Source: Chloroflexota bacterium
GTDB lineage: Bacteria > Chloroflexota > Anaerolineae > Anaerolineales > UBA11579
Assembly (NCBI GenBank): GCA_013112575.1
Contig: JABFGG010000002.1
Coordinates: forward strand, 558,001-622,000
DNA: 64,000 nt
Direction of reading: 5' to 3'
A model generated the notes under the pieces. The model was given only the letters and a program-made list of their open reading frames with translations, was not told the origin of the DNA and did no database searches. Made by a program: the position numbers and the translations under genes. This document shows, piece after piece, positions 34,647-44,543 of the stretch (the stretch's first letter is position 1; each line of letters opens with the position of its first letter).

Positions 34647-34675
34647 TTAACTATGTCGATCCATTGTTGTACAAT
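34647..34675 (+). promoter_or_regulatory. promoter of membrane-protein gene 1, duplicated upstream of gene 2
   Basis: TTAACT (34647-34652) and TACAAT (34670-34675) are spaced by 17 bases. Just upstream is the perfect palindrome GACAATTGTC (34636-34645). The same layout (TTAACG, 17 bases, TACAAT, and an imperfect GACAATTGCC) lies before the paralogue at 35703-35731. Conservation of both boxes and spacing supports function. Confidence 0.5.
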
Positions 34676-34730
34676 CTTGAAAGTGCCTCATGATGGAGAG
34701 TGGAAGGGATGACATTCGAAGGAATCTGAA

Positions 34731-35462
34731 TTGTTTGATAACGCGTCACTTCGATCTCTAGTTAAGGGTGCTGTTCTTGGGGGCATCGGATTTGCGCTTT
34801 GTTTTTCGATTCTGCGCTTGTTGATTATTCCAATTATTGCGCCCGATAGATTGATAAATACTTACCCAGCTATAAGCATATTTTTCGTTGTAGGGATTGT
34901 AGTGTATTTACTAGCGATCACCCGACTGGGGAGTCTTATCGGCTTTTTTCTTGCCTATCAGCAAAATAATCCGATGCGCAACAGGTACATACGCGCTGGA
35001 TACATTAGTTTTTTTGTATCCCCTGGATTGCTTATTTGGCCTATCTGGGGAGCAACACTAGTTTTTACTACGATCTTCAGTCAATTTGTAGGCGAAGCGG
35101 GAAGTGTTGATGTTTATGTGCCCGGTCTTCTTAATGCTCCAAAGGTCTGTGGAATTGTTTTTGGCATTGTTATTGGCACTGTATTTGGTGGAGCTTATGG
35201 GTGGATCGCCTTTAGAAATATGCGTAAGGCGATTGCAGCTTTTTTCGTGGGCGGGGTTGGTTTTGGATTGGCAGGTTTTTTTGGTGGAGGGATATTTCCC
35301 CTTTTTGGCTGCATCAATTTCGAATCCGTGGATTGGTACTTGGTGTGGAAAACTCCTCTGCATGCAGCTTTGTTTGGCAGCATTGGGGGCGTTGCTTTTG
35401 GATTATTCAGCAGCATCAGTGAAACCTTTAATAATATTGAAAGCAAAAATTTGAGGGCCTAA
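34731..35462 (+). CDS. Gly-rich multi-helix membrane protein, paralogue 1
   Basis: A 243-residue protein starting at TTG 34731, with GAAGGAATC as ribosome site. It has about six predicted helices rich in Gly: GGIGFALCFSILRLLIIPII, FFVVGIVVYLLAITRLG, GYISFFVSPGLLIWPIWGA, FGIVIGTVFGGAYGWIAF, FFVGGVGFGLAGFFGGGIFP and FGSIGGVAFGLFSS. It aligns throughout with the protein at 35787-36512. No known family was recognised, and there is no obvious transporter signature. The gene pair sits directly upstream of the 2016-residue surface protein and in the same direction, so a role in its export or anchoring is conceivable. Confidence 0.75.
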   Translation: MFDNASLRSLVKGAVLGGIGFALCFSILRLLIIPIIAPDRLINTYPAISIFFVVGIVVYLLAITRLGSLIGFFLAYQQNNPMRNRYIRAGYISFFVSPGLLIWPIWGATLVFTTIFSQFVGEAGSVDVYVPGLLNAPKVCGIVFGIVIGTVFGGAYGWIAFRNMRKAIAAFFVGGVGFGLAGFFGGGIFPLFGCINFESVDWYLVWKTPLHAALFGSIGGVAFGLFSSISETFNNIESKNLRA

Positions 35463-35786
35463 TAAATCACCAACCACATTGAGGTGGATATGTACAATTA
35501 AATATTGAAGAGAATCAACCTGTGATTGAGAATCTTTTCTTAGGCACTCCTGGCAATAAACGTCGTTTGAAGCTTGTTGTGGAAGAGTCTGCTTTGGATG
35601 ATCTGGTCAACGAAAAGTAAGATGATTGTGAGTCGGGAGTATGCTCTCTATTTGGGGTGTGATTTCCCAGCACATCAGGTTTTTATGATAGACAATTGCC
35701 TATTAACGAAGCCGGGCGTTTGTTGTACAATTTTTGGCGAATTGAAGGTGGAGAGTTGAGCCAGCCTCTGTTAGGAGGTAGTAGAC
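35463..35786 (+). other. intergenic stretch with duplicated promoter and a short open frame
   Basis: An open frame from 35477 to a TAA at 35618-35620 (GTG 35522 possible) reads ENLFLGTPGNKRRLKLVVEE and ends SALDDLVNEK. It looks coding-like but is only about 32-47 codons and is not recognised. It may be the C-terminal remnant of a lost gene. The promoter of paralogue 2 is at 35703-35731. Confidence 0.3.
35703..35731 (+). promoter_or_regulatory. promoter of membrane-protein gene 2
   Basis: TTAACG (35703-35708) and TACAAT (35726-35731) with a 17-base spacer, the counterpart of 34647-34675. The surrounding segments (GACAATTG, TGTTGTACAAT, GTGGAGAGT) are also shared, so the promoter was duplicated together with the gene. 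Confidence 0.5.
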
Positions 35787-36512
35787 TTGTTTCTAAGGCA
35801 TTCACTACAAGCTGTTGTTAAAGGCGCCATTGCTGGTGCTGTTGGATTTGCTGCTTGTTTCCTCATAATTAGGCTTGTGATAGACATAATATTTAGACCT
35901 GTTGTGCTACCTAATTGGGACCCATACAATATTTATTTTGTCCTAGGGGGGGGGCTACTCTATATAGTAGCAATGCTCCGCTTGGGCGGCGTTGCGGGAT
36001 ATATCCTCGGTTTTTTTGAACCTGATCGAAGCCGATACATACGTGCAGCCACCATTGGATTTCTAATCTCGCCCGGCATTTTGATGTGGCTTATCTGGGG
36101 AGCCTCAATGCTGAATTACATGCTTAGATCAGGAACCTACATTATGGTTGGTGAAGACGTTCCAGTATCTGCCCAAGGGCTCATCGTACACCCCTCCATG
36201 TGTGGCTTAGCCTTTGGAATTACAATTGGAGTGGTAATGGGAGTCACCTATGGATGGGTGGCTTTCAACCGCTGGAAAAGCTCAATCATCGGGGCCGTTG
36301 TTGGGGCCATTGGATTTGGATTAGCTGGGTTGCTATTTGGAGGAATTTTCCCATTTTTCGCGTGCCTTGATTTTGATCAGCAAACTCAGATATTTATTTG
36401 GTCCACTCCGTGGCATGCATTAGCATTTGGTTTTGTAGGGGGAGGGGCAATTGGGACTTTCCATGCATTGAGTGCACCATCCAAAATTGGTAAAGGCAAA
36501 AATTCTTCATAA
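35787..36512 (+). CDS. Gly-rich multi-helix membrane protein, paralogue 2
   Basis: A 241-residue protein. The TTG start at 35787 is decided by an AGGAGG site at 35773-35778, eight bases upstream. It is colinear with paralogue 1: SLQAVVKGAIAGAVGFAACF against SLRSLVKGAVLGGIGFALCF, YIRAATIGFLISPGILMWLI, and GFGLAGLLFGGIFPFFACLD. It lies 32 bases before the ATG of the 2016-residue exported protein, close enough to be co-transcribed. Function unknown. Confidence 0.75.
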   Translation: MFLRHSLQAVVKGAIAGAVGFAACFLIIRLVIDIIFRPVVLPNWDPYNIYFVLGGGLLYIVAMLRLGGVAGYILGFFEPDRSRYIRAATIGFLISPGILMWLIWGASMLNYMLRSGTYIMVGEDVPVSAQGLIVHPSMCGLAFGITIGVVMGVTYGWVAFNRWKSSIIGAVVGAIGFGLAGLLFGGIFPFFACLDFDQQTQIFIWSTPWHALAFGFVGGGAIGTFHALSAPSKIGKGKNSS

Positions 36513-36544
36513 CATTTTTAAATTAGAAAAGAAGCGAGGCGGAA

Positions 36545-39500
36545 ATGAACATTCGGAAGAATCTGACTAGCTGCAATTTCCCTGAGATATTAGATACTCG
36601 TAGTAAGCGAAGTAGTAACCGGAATGGACCTGCAATCCTACTTGGAGTTCTCATATTTGCATTACTTTTGGGAGGATCAGTATCACCCCCAAGCGCAAAA
36701 GCGGCAAATTCCGCAGTTGTGGAAAGCTTATTGATTCAAGAACCAACACCAGAGCCATTGCCGGGAGCATCTGTCGGTTCTGTTGAAGATTTGGTAGTCC
36801 CTCTCACACAAACCATTCAGCAGAGTAGCCAAAGCCAATCAGTTACATATAACACATTCGAGCCCATAGGCACACACTATTCGTTCCCAATGAACCTGAC
36901 GAACATGGATGGCTTGCAAGCGGGGAGTCCAGCAATCGTGATTGAAGATGACGACACGATTCATCTTGCATATGAAGAGTTTTCAGGCGGGAATCTTGAT
37001 GTCTTCTACCATTATTGGGATGGGATGAGTTGGCTTCCTGCAGTAAATGTGAGCAACATTCTTGGGTTAGACCACACGGAACCAAAAATAGCCGTAGATT
37101 CCACCGGGACTGCCCACATCGTATGGTGGGGGCAGGATACACCTGGCCAATTGCGCAATGAAATCTATTATGCTTCATGTGATGTTGTTGCCAGTATTGT
37201 TAGCTGTACAGCTCCCGTAGCCTTGTCTGAGCCCAGCACATATGTTTGTGGACCCGGGGGAGACCCAGCTAATCACATGCCGGACATTGCAATAAATTCA
37301 GATAATGAGATCATGGTCGCGTGGTCAACGGATGTCGCGGTTATTTCGCAAGATTCTATTCTTTATGCAACCTGGGATGCTGTTAGTGATCCTGTTCCAT
37401 CTGCCCCAACAGGCTGTGTTCCCAAGGACTTTAACGGATTTGCTACAAGGGCAAGATTGGCAGCGTACTCGACTGGATCCTTCGTGCTTGCTTTTGAAGT
37501 AAACATCACTGTTGATTTCCGGGTGCCGGGAATTTATTTCACACAGTATCAAAACGATGTTTGGGATTCAAGCCCCCCCCAAATCTCCAGAGGAGGTGAT
37601 AATCCTGAGATTCTCATTGGACCTGGAGATGCACTCCATCTTTCCTGGTGCTTAAATCATAGTCAGGCTTATTGGAATTCAAATCTGCCCCCCGCACCTT
37701 TTGAACTTGTTGCGCAAGAATGCTACGCAGATACGGAGCAGGGTACAGTGGTCATACCCAATGGACGTGCGCCAGCAATGGCGTTCGACCCAGTAGGCGA
37801 TCTACACCTAGTTTTTGCTTCCGATGGCGAACTCTATGAAGCAATCAGAAATGACATTGATGGCTGGGCCAACCCAACGATCATTGCCCCAGCTCTGGGC
37901 ATAATACCGTCCCCTTCTATAGATGCTGATTCTCAAGGCATTTTGCACCTGCTTTGGGAGGGAAACGAAGATCCGCTCCAGCCGTCCGATGGAGAAGACT
38001 TATTCTACGCCACCTGGAAAGCTTATGATTGTCCAGCGGAGGCACAAACAACAGTATCCCAAGATGCCCTTGACATCGCCTTGACCTATCATCCAGATCA
38101 GATCGTTCCTTACTGCCAAAATCGCTACGATGGATTGTCGATTCAACCGGACCCTACTTTTTCTGGTTTACCTGATGGACTCAACGGATTCGAAGATTTA
38201 GCTGAACTGATTGAAAATGCGCGATACGAAGTCTTACTGGCTAGCTTTGCCTGGACCGAAGACCCAAACCCCCAAGACCCCCCTATCTATCCGGGAGAGA
38301 TCTTTGCGGACGCCATAAAGGAGCTATACGATAAATTTATAGCAGAGCCTGAATTGTATCCTCGCGGGATAACTGTGCGCATCTTTTGGGGGAATTGGCC
38401 AGCAAATCCAGCAAAAGACCCAAAAATCATTATTCTGGAATTCTTAGATGCGGCGGGAATTCCTTCTATGGATTATACGCATCCACAGACTGGCCATAGA
38501 TGGTTGATCGAATTAGGGCAATATCAATTTGGGCACACTAACCTATTCAATATACCTGGAGCAGCACTAGAAGCGAAATCCAGCCATGGGAAGTTTCTTG
38601 TTGTTGATGGGCAAAATGTAATGGCCATGGGTTTCAACATGAGCAAGAATGGGTTAAATGACGATGACCTGGGTATTCGGATTACCGGGCCAGTGGCACA
38701 ATTTTCCCGCCAATCATTTGACCACTTGTGGAGCACGTCAGATGTTTATTTAGATTGCAACTTTTTTGTTGTGGATATTCTTGCCTCCTGTACTGGTCCA
38801 TTAAGTGGTAATGTGCTGCATGTCCCTGAAGTCATGAAATACACCCCTGCTCACGAAAATAGTGATGCCTTCTCGCTCTTTCGAAATCACTTCATTGCTT
38901 TTAACGAAGCCGATAAGCTAATTGAAGCGACCTTGGGAGCTGCAACAAGAAATATCAATGCCTCCGTCTCGAGTTTTACACTCAATGATACTAAAATCCC
39001 AGATCCAAATTTTCACGGGCCAAACGATTTCCTGGAAATCCAGCACGGGCTTGCCCAGGCGATAGAAACAGCGGCAGTTAACGATATCGGACCATCAGAG
39101 TTTCCTGTTCGTGTGATTATGAATCAAACAACATTGCTAGTGGATCGGTATATTTTCCACCAGAATGAATTAGGCAGACAAGTTTTTCGCAAACATTTAA
39201 ATAACGTCTACCTGGCCAATCCGGGATTATTCAACAATCATGACCTCAACGACTATATAGAATTTGGATTGTGGAGCTCAAATACTCTAGGGCACCACAC
39301 GAAGGCATATTCAATAGATGGGCATTTTGTTGTGGTTGGGAGCCAAAATTGGGATCATGTATCGTTTGGCAGCGAAGAAAATGGCGACAAATATTCACAC
39401 GCGGAATACAGTTTGGCTATTGACAATATAGATGCCGCTGATGACTTCGATGAGATATTTGATCATCATTGGGATAACAATGTAGAAATTGTGCAAGATG

Positions 39501-42500
39501 TTTTTCCGGGAAGTGACATCACAACCGTTGTGAATGATGCGCAAGCTGGGGACTATTTAGCCTTGACAGAAGGTGTATATGAAGCAAACACTGCGATAAC
39601 AGTGGATAAGCCCCTCACTCTGGTTGGCCTTGGAAGCGTGATCCAGCCAGCACAAGGCTTTGCGAACGCCGGTTTGCTTCTCTCTCCTGCCAAGCAACAA
39701 ACATCTCCATTGCTACGCATCACCTCAAGCAATGTGCGTATCTTTGGGCTAACCTTCAAGAATGCCTCTGGCTTTGCCATTGAAATTGGTGATGGATCCA
39801 ACCAACCGCTAGAGAATATTTTCATAGCGAATAGTGTGTTTGACAATAACGATGCCGGTGCTATTCGGATTATCGGTCCTGCATCTAGCAATATTCAGTA
39901 TTCAATCCAGGGCAATACGATAATTGGTGGCGAAGTTGGGGTTTTGATTGATGTCCAAACAGCATCGGCGGCGACAGCTTCAATTGGAAGCAACATATTT
40001 ACTGGTCAGAGCATTATTCCTGTAGATATTGCTGGTTTGCATGATGGCGGGGTTGATTATCACAATAATCTGTTCGACAATTGTATTCGCGCAATTGACG
40101 GGAGTTGCCCGCTTGAGTGGAATCAGGGGGAATTAGGGGGGACCTCAATCGTTGCGAATAACGTATTCAACCTAGATCCCGCCATCGTGAATCCTGCTGC
40201 CGGCGAATATTATTTGCATAATGATTCACCGGCAATTGATGCTGGGGAATTCGTAAACCTATTAGGAGATAATGAGGAAGATTCTAATCTTCGGATGGAC
40301 ATTGGTGCATTTGAGCATCCAATTGATCCGCATCCAGAGATACTCGGAATTACGCCAGAAAGTGGCCATCACTTCTCGCCATCTACGCATCCTATGAATA
40401 TCGATCTGGAGTGGGGATCGAGTTTATCTCCTGCCGGTGGCTACAACATTCAAGTAGCCCGTGACAAGGATTTTACTGATTTAGTTGTAGATGTCAGCGG
40501 GCATGGCAGCACAGCCCTGACAGTTAGCCTCTCATCAGGTCTCTATAACTGGCGGGTAGCCTCGGCGGATGCACCAAATGATTGGTCCATCGTGCGTCAA
40601 TTCGGCATTGAGCCCGTCGACATCGTCGGTCTGGGCTTCCCCTTCAGTGATGATCTAGAAGCCGGGCCAAACAACTGGGCTCCGGAGGGAGATTGGACCT
40701 GGACTGACGAAGATGCAACCAGCGGTCTTTATGCCTTCCTGCTTAACCCGGACTACGGCCCGCAGCCGAACACAGACTACAGTCTCATCCTGGATGGCGT
40801 CGTGAGCATCCCGGCAAGTGCTGACCGGCCCGAACTGATCTACTACGAATACATTTACCTGAGCAGCACGGACACAGTCTTCACAGTGGACCTCTCTACC
40901 GATTTCGGCAACTCATGGACCACGCTGCAAAGCACCACCGGCTCCGCCTTTACCGATGATTGGACGGAACGGCGCATCTCCCTACAAGGCTATCAAGGGG
41001 AAAGTGTTATGTTGCGCTATCGGGCAGTGCAGGGTCCCGAGGCGACTTATTCGGATTGGTTCATCGATGACATTTCCATCGATGATCGCGGGCCTGCTCC
41101 TGATCTGGGCTTCCCCTTCTTTGATGATGTGGAGGCTGGCAGCAGCGCATGGATCGCGGATGGCGCGTGGGCCATCTCAGAAGAATCTGCCAACAGCCCA
41201 ACGCACGCGTGGTCGAGCAATCCTGGCCCCTATCCATTGTTCCTGACAGCCACGAACTTCAATTTGGAGCTGGACGGTTCCATCGCTATCCCGGTTGAAG
41301 CAGTCGCCCCTGAACTGAGCTACTACCAGACCCTGGTAAACAGTGATCTGGACTCCACCGCCTGGACCGAGATCACTACAGACAATGGCCTGACCTGGAC
41401 TGTGCTGAACTCTATCTCGGTTGAGGTGACACCGGATTTCGAACAGGTCGTGCTTTCCCTGGATGGTTATCAGGGCGAAACAGTGCGCATTCGTTTCCGC
41501 TTTGAAGCGACATTAGATGGTGACGGGTTCAACGATTGGCGCATAGATGATGTAAGCATTGCGGCAGAAAGTGGCGCCACAGCTACGCCTTCAGCGACTC
41601 CCACAGAGACGCCAACACCCACCAGCACGCCGACTATCACTCCCACGGCCACTGTGACGCCAACGCAAAGCCCAACAGAGACAGCAACACCAACCATCAC
41701 ACCAACGCCTACGGAGACTCTGACACCCACGATCACACAAACATTCACCGCTACGCCAACACCCACCGCGACCCTGCCTCCAGGTCAATTGGACCTTGAC
41801 TCCTATGTTCTGCTTGGTGCAGAGGGCGTATACCTGAAACAGAACGCCAGCGTGCACTCCGGCAACATAGGCGCCAATGTTGCCAGTGGTGGCCCCTATC
41901 TGGCCGGCAGCGAGGAGACCACCGTAGGCCAGGGTGTGGACATCCTGAATGCGAACTCGGTGGTCCTGGGTGATTCGGTCAAGATCAAACAAGGTGGTCA
42001 GGCATACGACGTGCACTACAACGAGCTCACCAACAACGGTACGATCCTGGGCACGGAATATACGCCTTTGAGCCTGCCATTGGTGAGCAGCTTCCCGTCT
42101 TTGCCGCCCTTCAACCCGGGCACGGAGGACATCATCGTGGCTTCAGGCGAGACACACACCATCGATGCCGGCAGTTATGCCTTGCTGGACGCCAACCAGA
42201 ATGCTATGCTGATCTTCTCGGGTGGGGTGTACGAATTTGATGAGTGGGACGTGGGCCTGAGCGTGGACGTTCACTTCCAGGCGGCCAGCGAGATCCGCAT
42301 TGCGGGCAAGCTGGCTGTGGACCAGAATAGTTATGTTGGTCCCGATCCCGCCGTCAGTGGTCTTGGTGCCACCGACATCGTCTTCTACATCAATGGCCAA
42401 AACGGCAACAATGGGAACCTGGGTGCTACGCCCAAGGCGGCCAAGTTCGGTATTGGCGGCACTGTAATTGCCAACGTATACGTACCCAACGGAACACTCT

Positions 42501-42595
42501 GGCTGCGTCAGAACTCATCCAATACCGGTGCCTTCCTGGCTAAGTGGGTAGTCCTGGGGATAGGCGCGGAGGCAACGCTCGATAGCGGGTGGTAA
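36545..42595 (+). CDS. giant multidomain exported protein with phospholipase-D region, beta-helix and MAM-like domains
   Basis: A 2016-residue protein. A long signal or anchor (about 28-52, AILLGVLIFALLLGGSVS) precedes sialidase/propeller-like repeats at about 110-500 (KIAVDSTGTAHIVWWG, DIAINSDNEIMVAW, AMAFDPVGDLHLVFA). At about 530-980 is a phospholipase-D-like region with two HxKxxxxD motifs: His681/Lys683/Asp688 (HGKFLVVD) and His918/Lys920/Asp925 (HTKAYSID). Residues about 996-1260 are a right-handed beta-helix ending in SPAIDAGE...GAFEHP. An Fn3-like segment (about 1275-1355), two MAM-like domains (from 1362 and 1521, both GFPF-DD-EAG) and a Thr/Pro stalk (about 1678-1748) follow. A 265-residue C-terminal beta-rich domain of the surface/DUF7305-like type ends the protein. 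No LPXTG is present. It is probably a surface lipid- or polymer-cleaving enzyme or effector. Confidence 0.85.
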   Translation: MNIRKNLTSCNFPEILDTRSKRSSNRNGPAILLGVLIFALLLGGSVSPPSAKAANSAVVESLLIQEPTPEPLPGASVGSVEDLVVPLTQTIQQSSQSQSVTYNTFEPIGTHYSFPMNLTNMDGLQAGSPAIVIEDDDTIHLAYEEFSGGNLDVFYHYWDGMSWLPAVNVSNILGLDHTEPKIAVDSTGTAHIVWWGQDTPGQLRNEIYYASCDVVASIVSCTAPVALSEPSTYVCGPGGDPANHMPDIAINSDNEIMVAWSTDVAVISQDSILYATWDAVSDPVPSAPTGCVPKDFNGFATRARLAAYSTGSFVLAFEVNITVDFRVPGIYFTQYQNDVWDSSPPQISRGGDNPEILIGPGDALHLSWCLNHSQAYWNSNLPPAPFELVAQECYADTEQGTVVIPNGRAPAMAFDPVGDLHLVFASDGELYEAIRNDIDGWANPTIIAPALGIIPSPSIDADSQGILHLLWEGNEDPLQPSDGEDLFYATWKAYDCPAEAQTTVSQDALDIALTYHPDQIVPYCQNRYDGLSIQPDPTFSGLPDGLNGFEDLAELIENARYEVLLASFAWTEDPNPQDPPIYPGEIFADAIKELYDKFIAEPELYPRGITVRIFWGNWPANPAKDPKIIILEFLDAAGIPSMDYTHPQTGHRWLIELGQYQFGHTNLFNIPGAALEAKSSHGKFLVVDGQNVMAMGFNMSKNGLNDDDLGIRITGPVAQFSRQSFDHLWSTSDVYLDCNFFVVDILASCTGPLSGNVLHVPEVMKYTPAHENSDAFSLFRNHFIAFNEADKLIEATLGAATRNINASVSSFTLNDTKIPDPNFHGPNDFLEIQHGLAQAIETAAVNDIGPSEFPVRVIMNQTTLLVDRYIFHQNELGRQVFRKHLNNVYLANPGLFNNHDLNDYIEFGLWSSNTLGHHTKAYSIDGHFVVVGSQNWDHVSFGSEENGDKYSHAEYSLAIDNIDAADDFDEIFDHHWDNNVEIVQDVFPGSDITTVVNDAQAGDYLALTEGVYEANTAITVDKPLTLVGLGSVIQPAQGFANAGLLLSPAKQQTSPLLRITSSNVRIFGLTFKNASGFAIEIGDGSNQPLENIFIANSVFDNNDAGAIRIIGPASSNIQYSIQGNTIIGGEVGVLIDVQTASAATASIGSNIFTGQSIIPVDIAGLHDGGVDYHNNLFDNCIRAIDGSCPLEWNQGELGGTSIVANNVFNLDPAIVNPAAGEYYLHNDSPAIDAGEFVNLLGDNEEDSNLRMDIGAFEHPIDPHPEILGITPESGHHFSPSTHPMNIDLEWGSSLSPAGGYNIQVARDKDFTDLVVDVSGHGSTALTVSLSSGLYNWRVASADAPNDWSIVRQFGIEPVDIVGLGFPFSDDLEAGPNNWAPEGDWTWTDEDATSGLYAFLLNPDYGPQPNTDYSLILDGVVSIPASADRPELIYYEYIYLSSTDTVFTVDLSTDFGNSWTTLQSTTGSAFTDDWTERRISLQGYQGESVMLRYRAVQGPEATYSDWFIDDISIDDRGPAPDLGFPFFDDVEAGSSAWIADGAWAISEESANSPTHAWSSNPGPYPLFLTATNFNLELDGSIAIPVEAVAPELSYYQTLVNSDLDSTAWTEITTDNGLTWTVLNSISVEVTPDFEQVVLSLDGYQGETVRIRFRFEATLDGDGFNDWRIDDVSIAAESGATATPSATPTETPTPTSTPTITPTATVTPTQSPTETATPTITPTPTETLTPTITQTFTATPTPTATLPPGQLDLDSYVLLGAEGVYLKQNASVHSGNIGANVASGGPYLAGSEETTVGQGVDILNANSVVLGDSVKIKQGGQAYDVHYNELTNNGTILGTEYTPLSLPLVSSFPSLPPFNPGTEDIIVASGETHTIDAGSYALLDANQNAMLIFSGGVYEFDEWDVGLSVDVHFQAASEIRIAGKLAVDQNSYVGPDPAVSGLGATDIVFYINGQNGNNGNLGATPKAAKFGIGGTVIANVYVPNGTLWLRQNSSNTGAFLAKWVVLGIGAEATLDSGW

Positions 42596-42614
42596 AAGCG
42601 CGAGACATGCAGAA

Positions 42615-42652
42615 AACCAAGGAGGCGCGTGTTGGTTAGCGCCTCCTTGGTT
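42615..42652 (+). terminator. terminator of the giant surface-protein gene
   Basis: AACCAAGGAGGCGC (42615-42628) pairs perfectly with 42639-42652 around a 10-base loop, 20 bases after the stop. The 14-bp GC-rich stem is strong but only TTGATTAAT follows, so the T-tail is poor. Confidence 0.6.
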
Positions 42653-42880
42653 GATTAATAACGCACCAATCAAATCTGTTTGTCCACAACTCAAAAGCAT
42701 TAAATCTTCGCCTTAAATTCTGTTCCTCTTAGTTGTTGTGATCAGCAGGGTGGGGGATACGTTCGACCCAAGAAGGAGTATCGGATTCCGACCGTCATCG
42801 AAGAAGTAGATACAAAGGGTGCCTCCCATTTTCGCGCGTAAATATCCGCTAAGAGAGCAGAGAATCAGCACCTTTTTTAG

Positions 42881-44353
42881 GGAAGCAGGGACTTAACCAA
42901 CACTAAATACTTCCAGTGGGAAATTTTTGGGCCTAACGAATTAGAGACAAACTTCTTCCTTATTCATGACCGTGACCTGGGCACTGTGTTACGCTGGCCG
43001 ACCACCCTGGAATTCGATGTTGTAGATTTTACCTTCTCTGGGCATGGGGTACTTGTCATGCGGTCCAGGGATAATGTTCTCTATCTTTTTGAGCCTGGCA
43101 CTGGCGAGCTGCTCGGGCATCTGTCCTTTGGGTCCGGGACTGACCAGGACCAGTGGCTCAATTTCGCACTCACTGCAGATGGTGCGCGGCTTTTCACGGC
43201 CTCACCCAATACTCCGGTCCAGGTTTGGCAAATGCCAACAGTGGAAGGTTCTCTGGAAGATGACCTGGTCGAAGAACTGGATGTGATCACTTTGACACCC
43301 ATCACTCCCACACCGTATCGTTCACCGACAGCAACCTACACCCTACAGCCGCCCACGGCGACATTCACAGCCTCGGTAACGCCGGGCCCACCCGTACGCC
43401 TGTTGCGAAGTTTCGAAGTAGAAGGAAATATCCTGGCCTACTCTCCAGGCGGGGCTACGATCGCGGTGACCTGCGCCTGCATCACACCCCAGAGCATCAA
43501 GATCCTGGATGCACAGAGTGGACGCGAACTACAGAGGCTTGAGAAGCCCCTCTCGGATAAATCGTTGCAGGGGCTGCGCGATCTGGCCTTCTCGCCAGAC
43601 GGGCAGTGGCTGGCGGCGGCAGGTGTGGAGGGTATCGTTTTTATATGGGACCTGGAAAGTGGACTGGTGGTTCACACGCATAATGTTGGTTCCTGGATCC
43701 ATAACCTGACATTCTCACCTTGGGGAGAGTATCTGGCGTTTGGTGGTGTCGCCACTGACAGCAAGAGTGGTCTGATTTCGATAGAGGGTGACATTTTGGC
43801 CTCGCTTTGGCCTGATCGCATCATTGACTTTGCTTTCTCCCCAGACGGTCGCATGCTCGCTTCTGCACACAAGGAAGTTGGCTCGAGTCGAGGTATACAT
43901 GTGTGGGACCTTGAAAACTGTATCGCACGTGAAAGGGTCTATTGCACGGAATTGCTGGCTCCGTTCAATATTGAGGCGGGAAGTGACCCCTCATCCACGA
44001 GTGTGACGTTCTCCCCGGATGGAAGCTTGCTGGTTGGCGTCATGAATTATGAGCTGCGCATCTGGGATCTCATGACGGGGACCGAGTTGAATTGGCCAAT
44101 GAGTTATCGTCCCCATGACCTTCAGTTGCAAAAGGTCGCGATTTCCAGCCAGGGCATATTGGCAGCCGGTGATCGGGACTGCAACATCAATCTGTTGGTT
44201 CCAGAGACCGGCGAATTGCTAGCCACCATCGACTTCGATGATAAGGGGGACGACATCTGCTACTTCGATATGGCTTTCTCACCGGACGGGACAGAGCTGG
44301 CGATCACCAATTTCTCACAGCCGCTAACGATCTGGTCCTTGCCAGGACCTTAG
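42881..44353 (+). pseudogene. 5'-truncated WD40 repeat protein
   Basis: The frame is open from 42881 (after TAG 42878-42880) and reads coding-like sequence (TKYFQWEIFGPNELETNFFL) with no ATG and no signal peptide. The first usable start is GTG 42986 (LGTVLRWPTTLEF), which has no clear ribosome site. A Pro/Thr linker (about residues 110-135 from that GTG) separates an N-terminal fragment from WD40 blades: LAFSPDGQWLAAAG...VFIWDLESG, FAFSPDGRMLASA...HVWDLENC, VTFSPDGSLLVGV...RIWDLMTG and MAFSPDGTELAITN. Related lipoproteins in this window start with a lipobox, so the N-terminus has probably been deleted. Confidence 0.65.
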
Positions 44354-44455
44354 AGCGAATAATAGCCGGGCGGCAGCAAATTGGAGGAATTCTTGAGATT
44401 CCAGGCCCAGAAGTACAAGACAGCGACAACTTTCACGTGGCTATTCTTCAAAGTC

Positions 44456-44475
44456 ATTCCGGTGCTTTCCGGAAT
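44456..44475. terminator. weak hairpin between convergent WD40 genes
   Basis: ATTCCGG (44456-44462) pairs with CCGGAAT (44469-44475) over a 6-base loop, between the plus-strand WD40 remnant and the minus-strand WD40 lipoprotein. The T-tail is poor, so termination is a guess. Confidence 0.3.
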
Positions 44476-44543
44476 TGTCTAGTTTCTATTATCTCAGCTG
44501 AACCGCATAATTTGATGATCAGCAACCTGGCCTTTTCGTGGAG

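Noticed and set aside
41470..41766. Minus-strand frame of Gly-Val repeats (GVGVxVGV) opposite the giant gene
   Set aside because: It is the complement of the Thr/Pro codon repeats of the giant's stalk, with no start signal of its own.
36545..42595. Giant surface protein as substrate of the sortase at 5978-6874
   Set aside because: No LPXTG-type motif followed by a membrane helix and basic tail is present; the protein ends TLDSGW.
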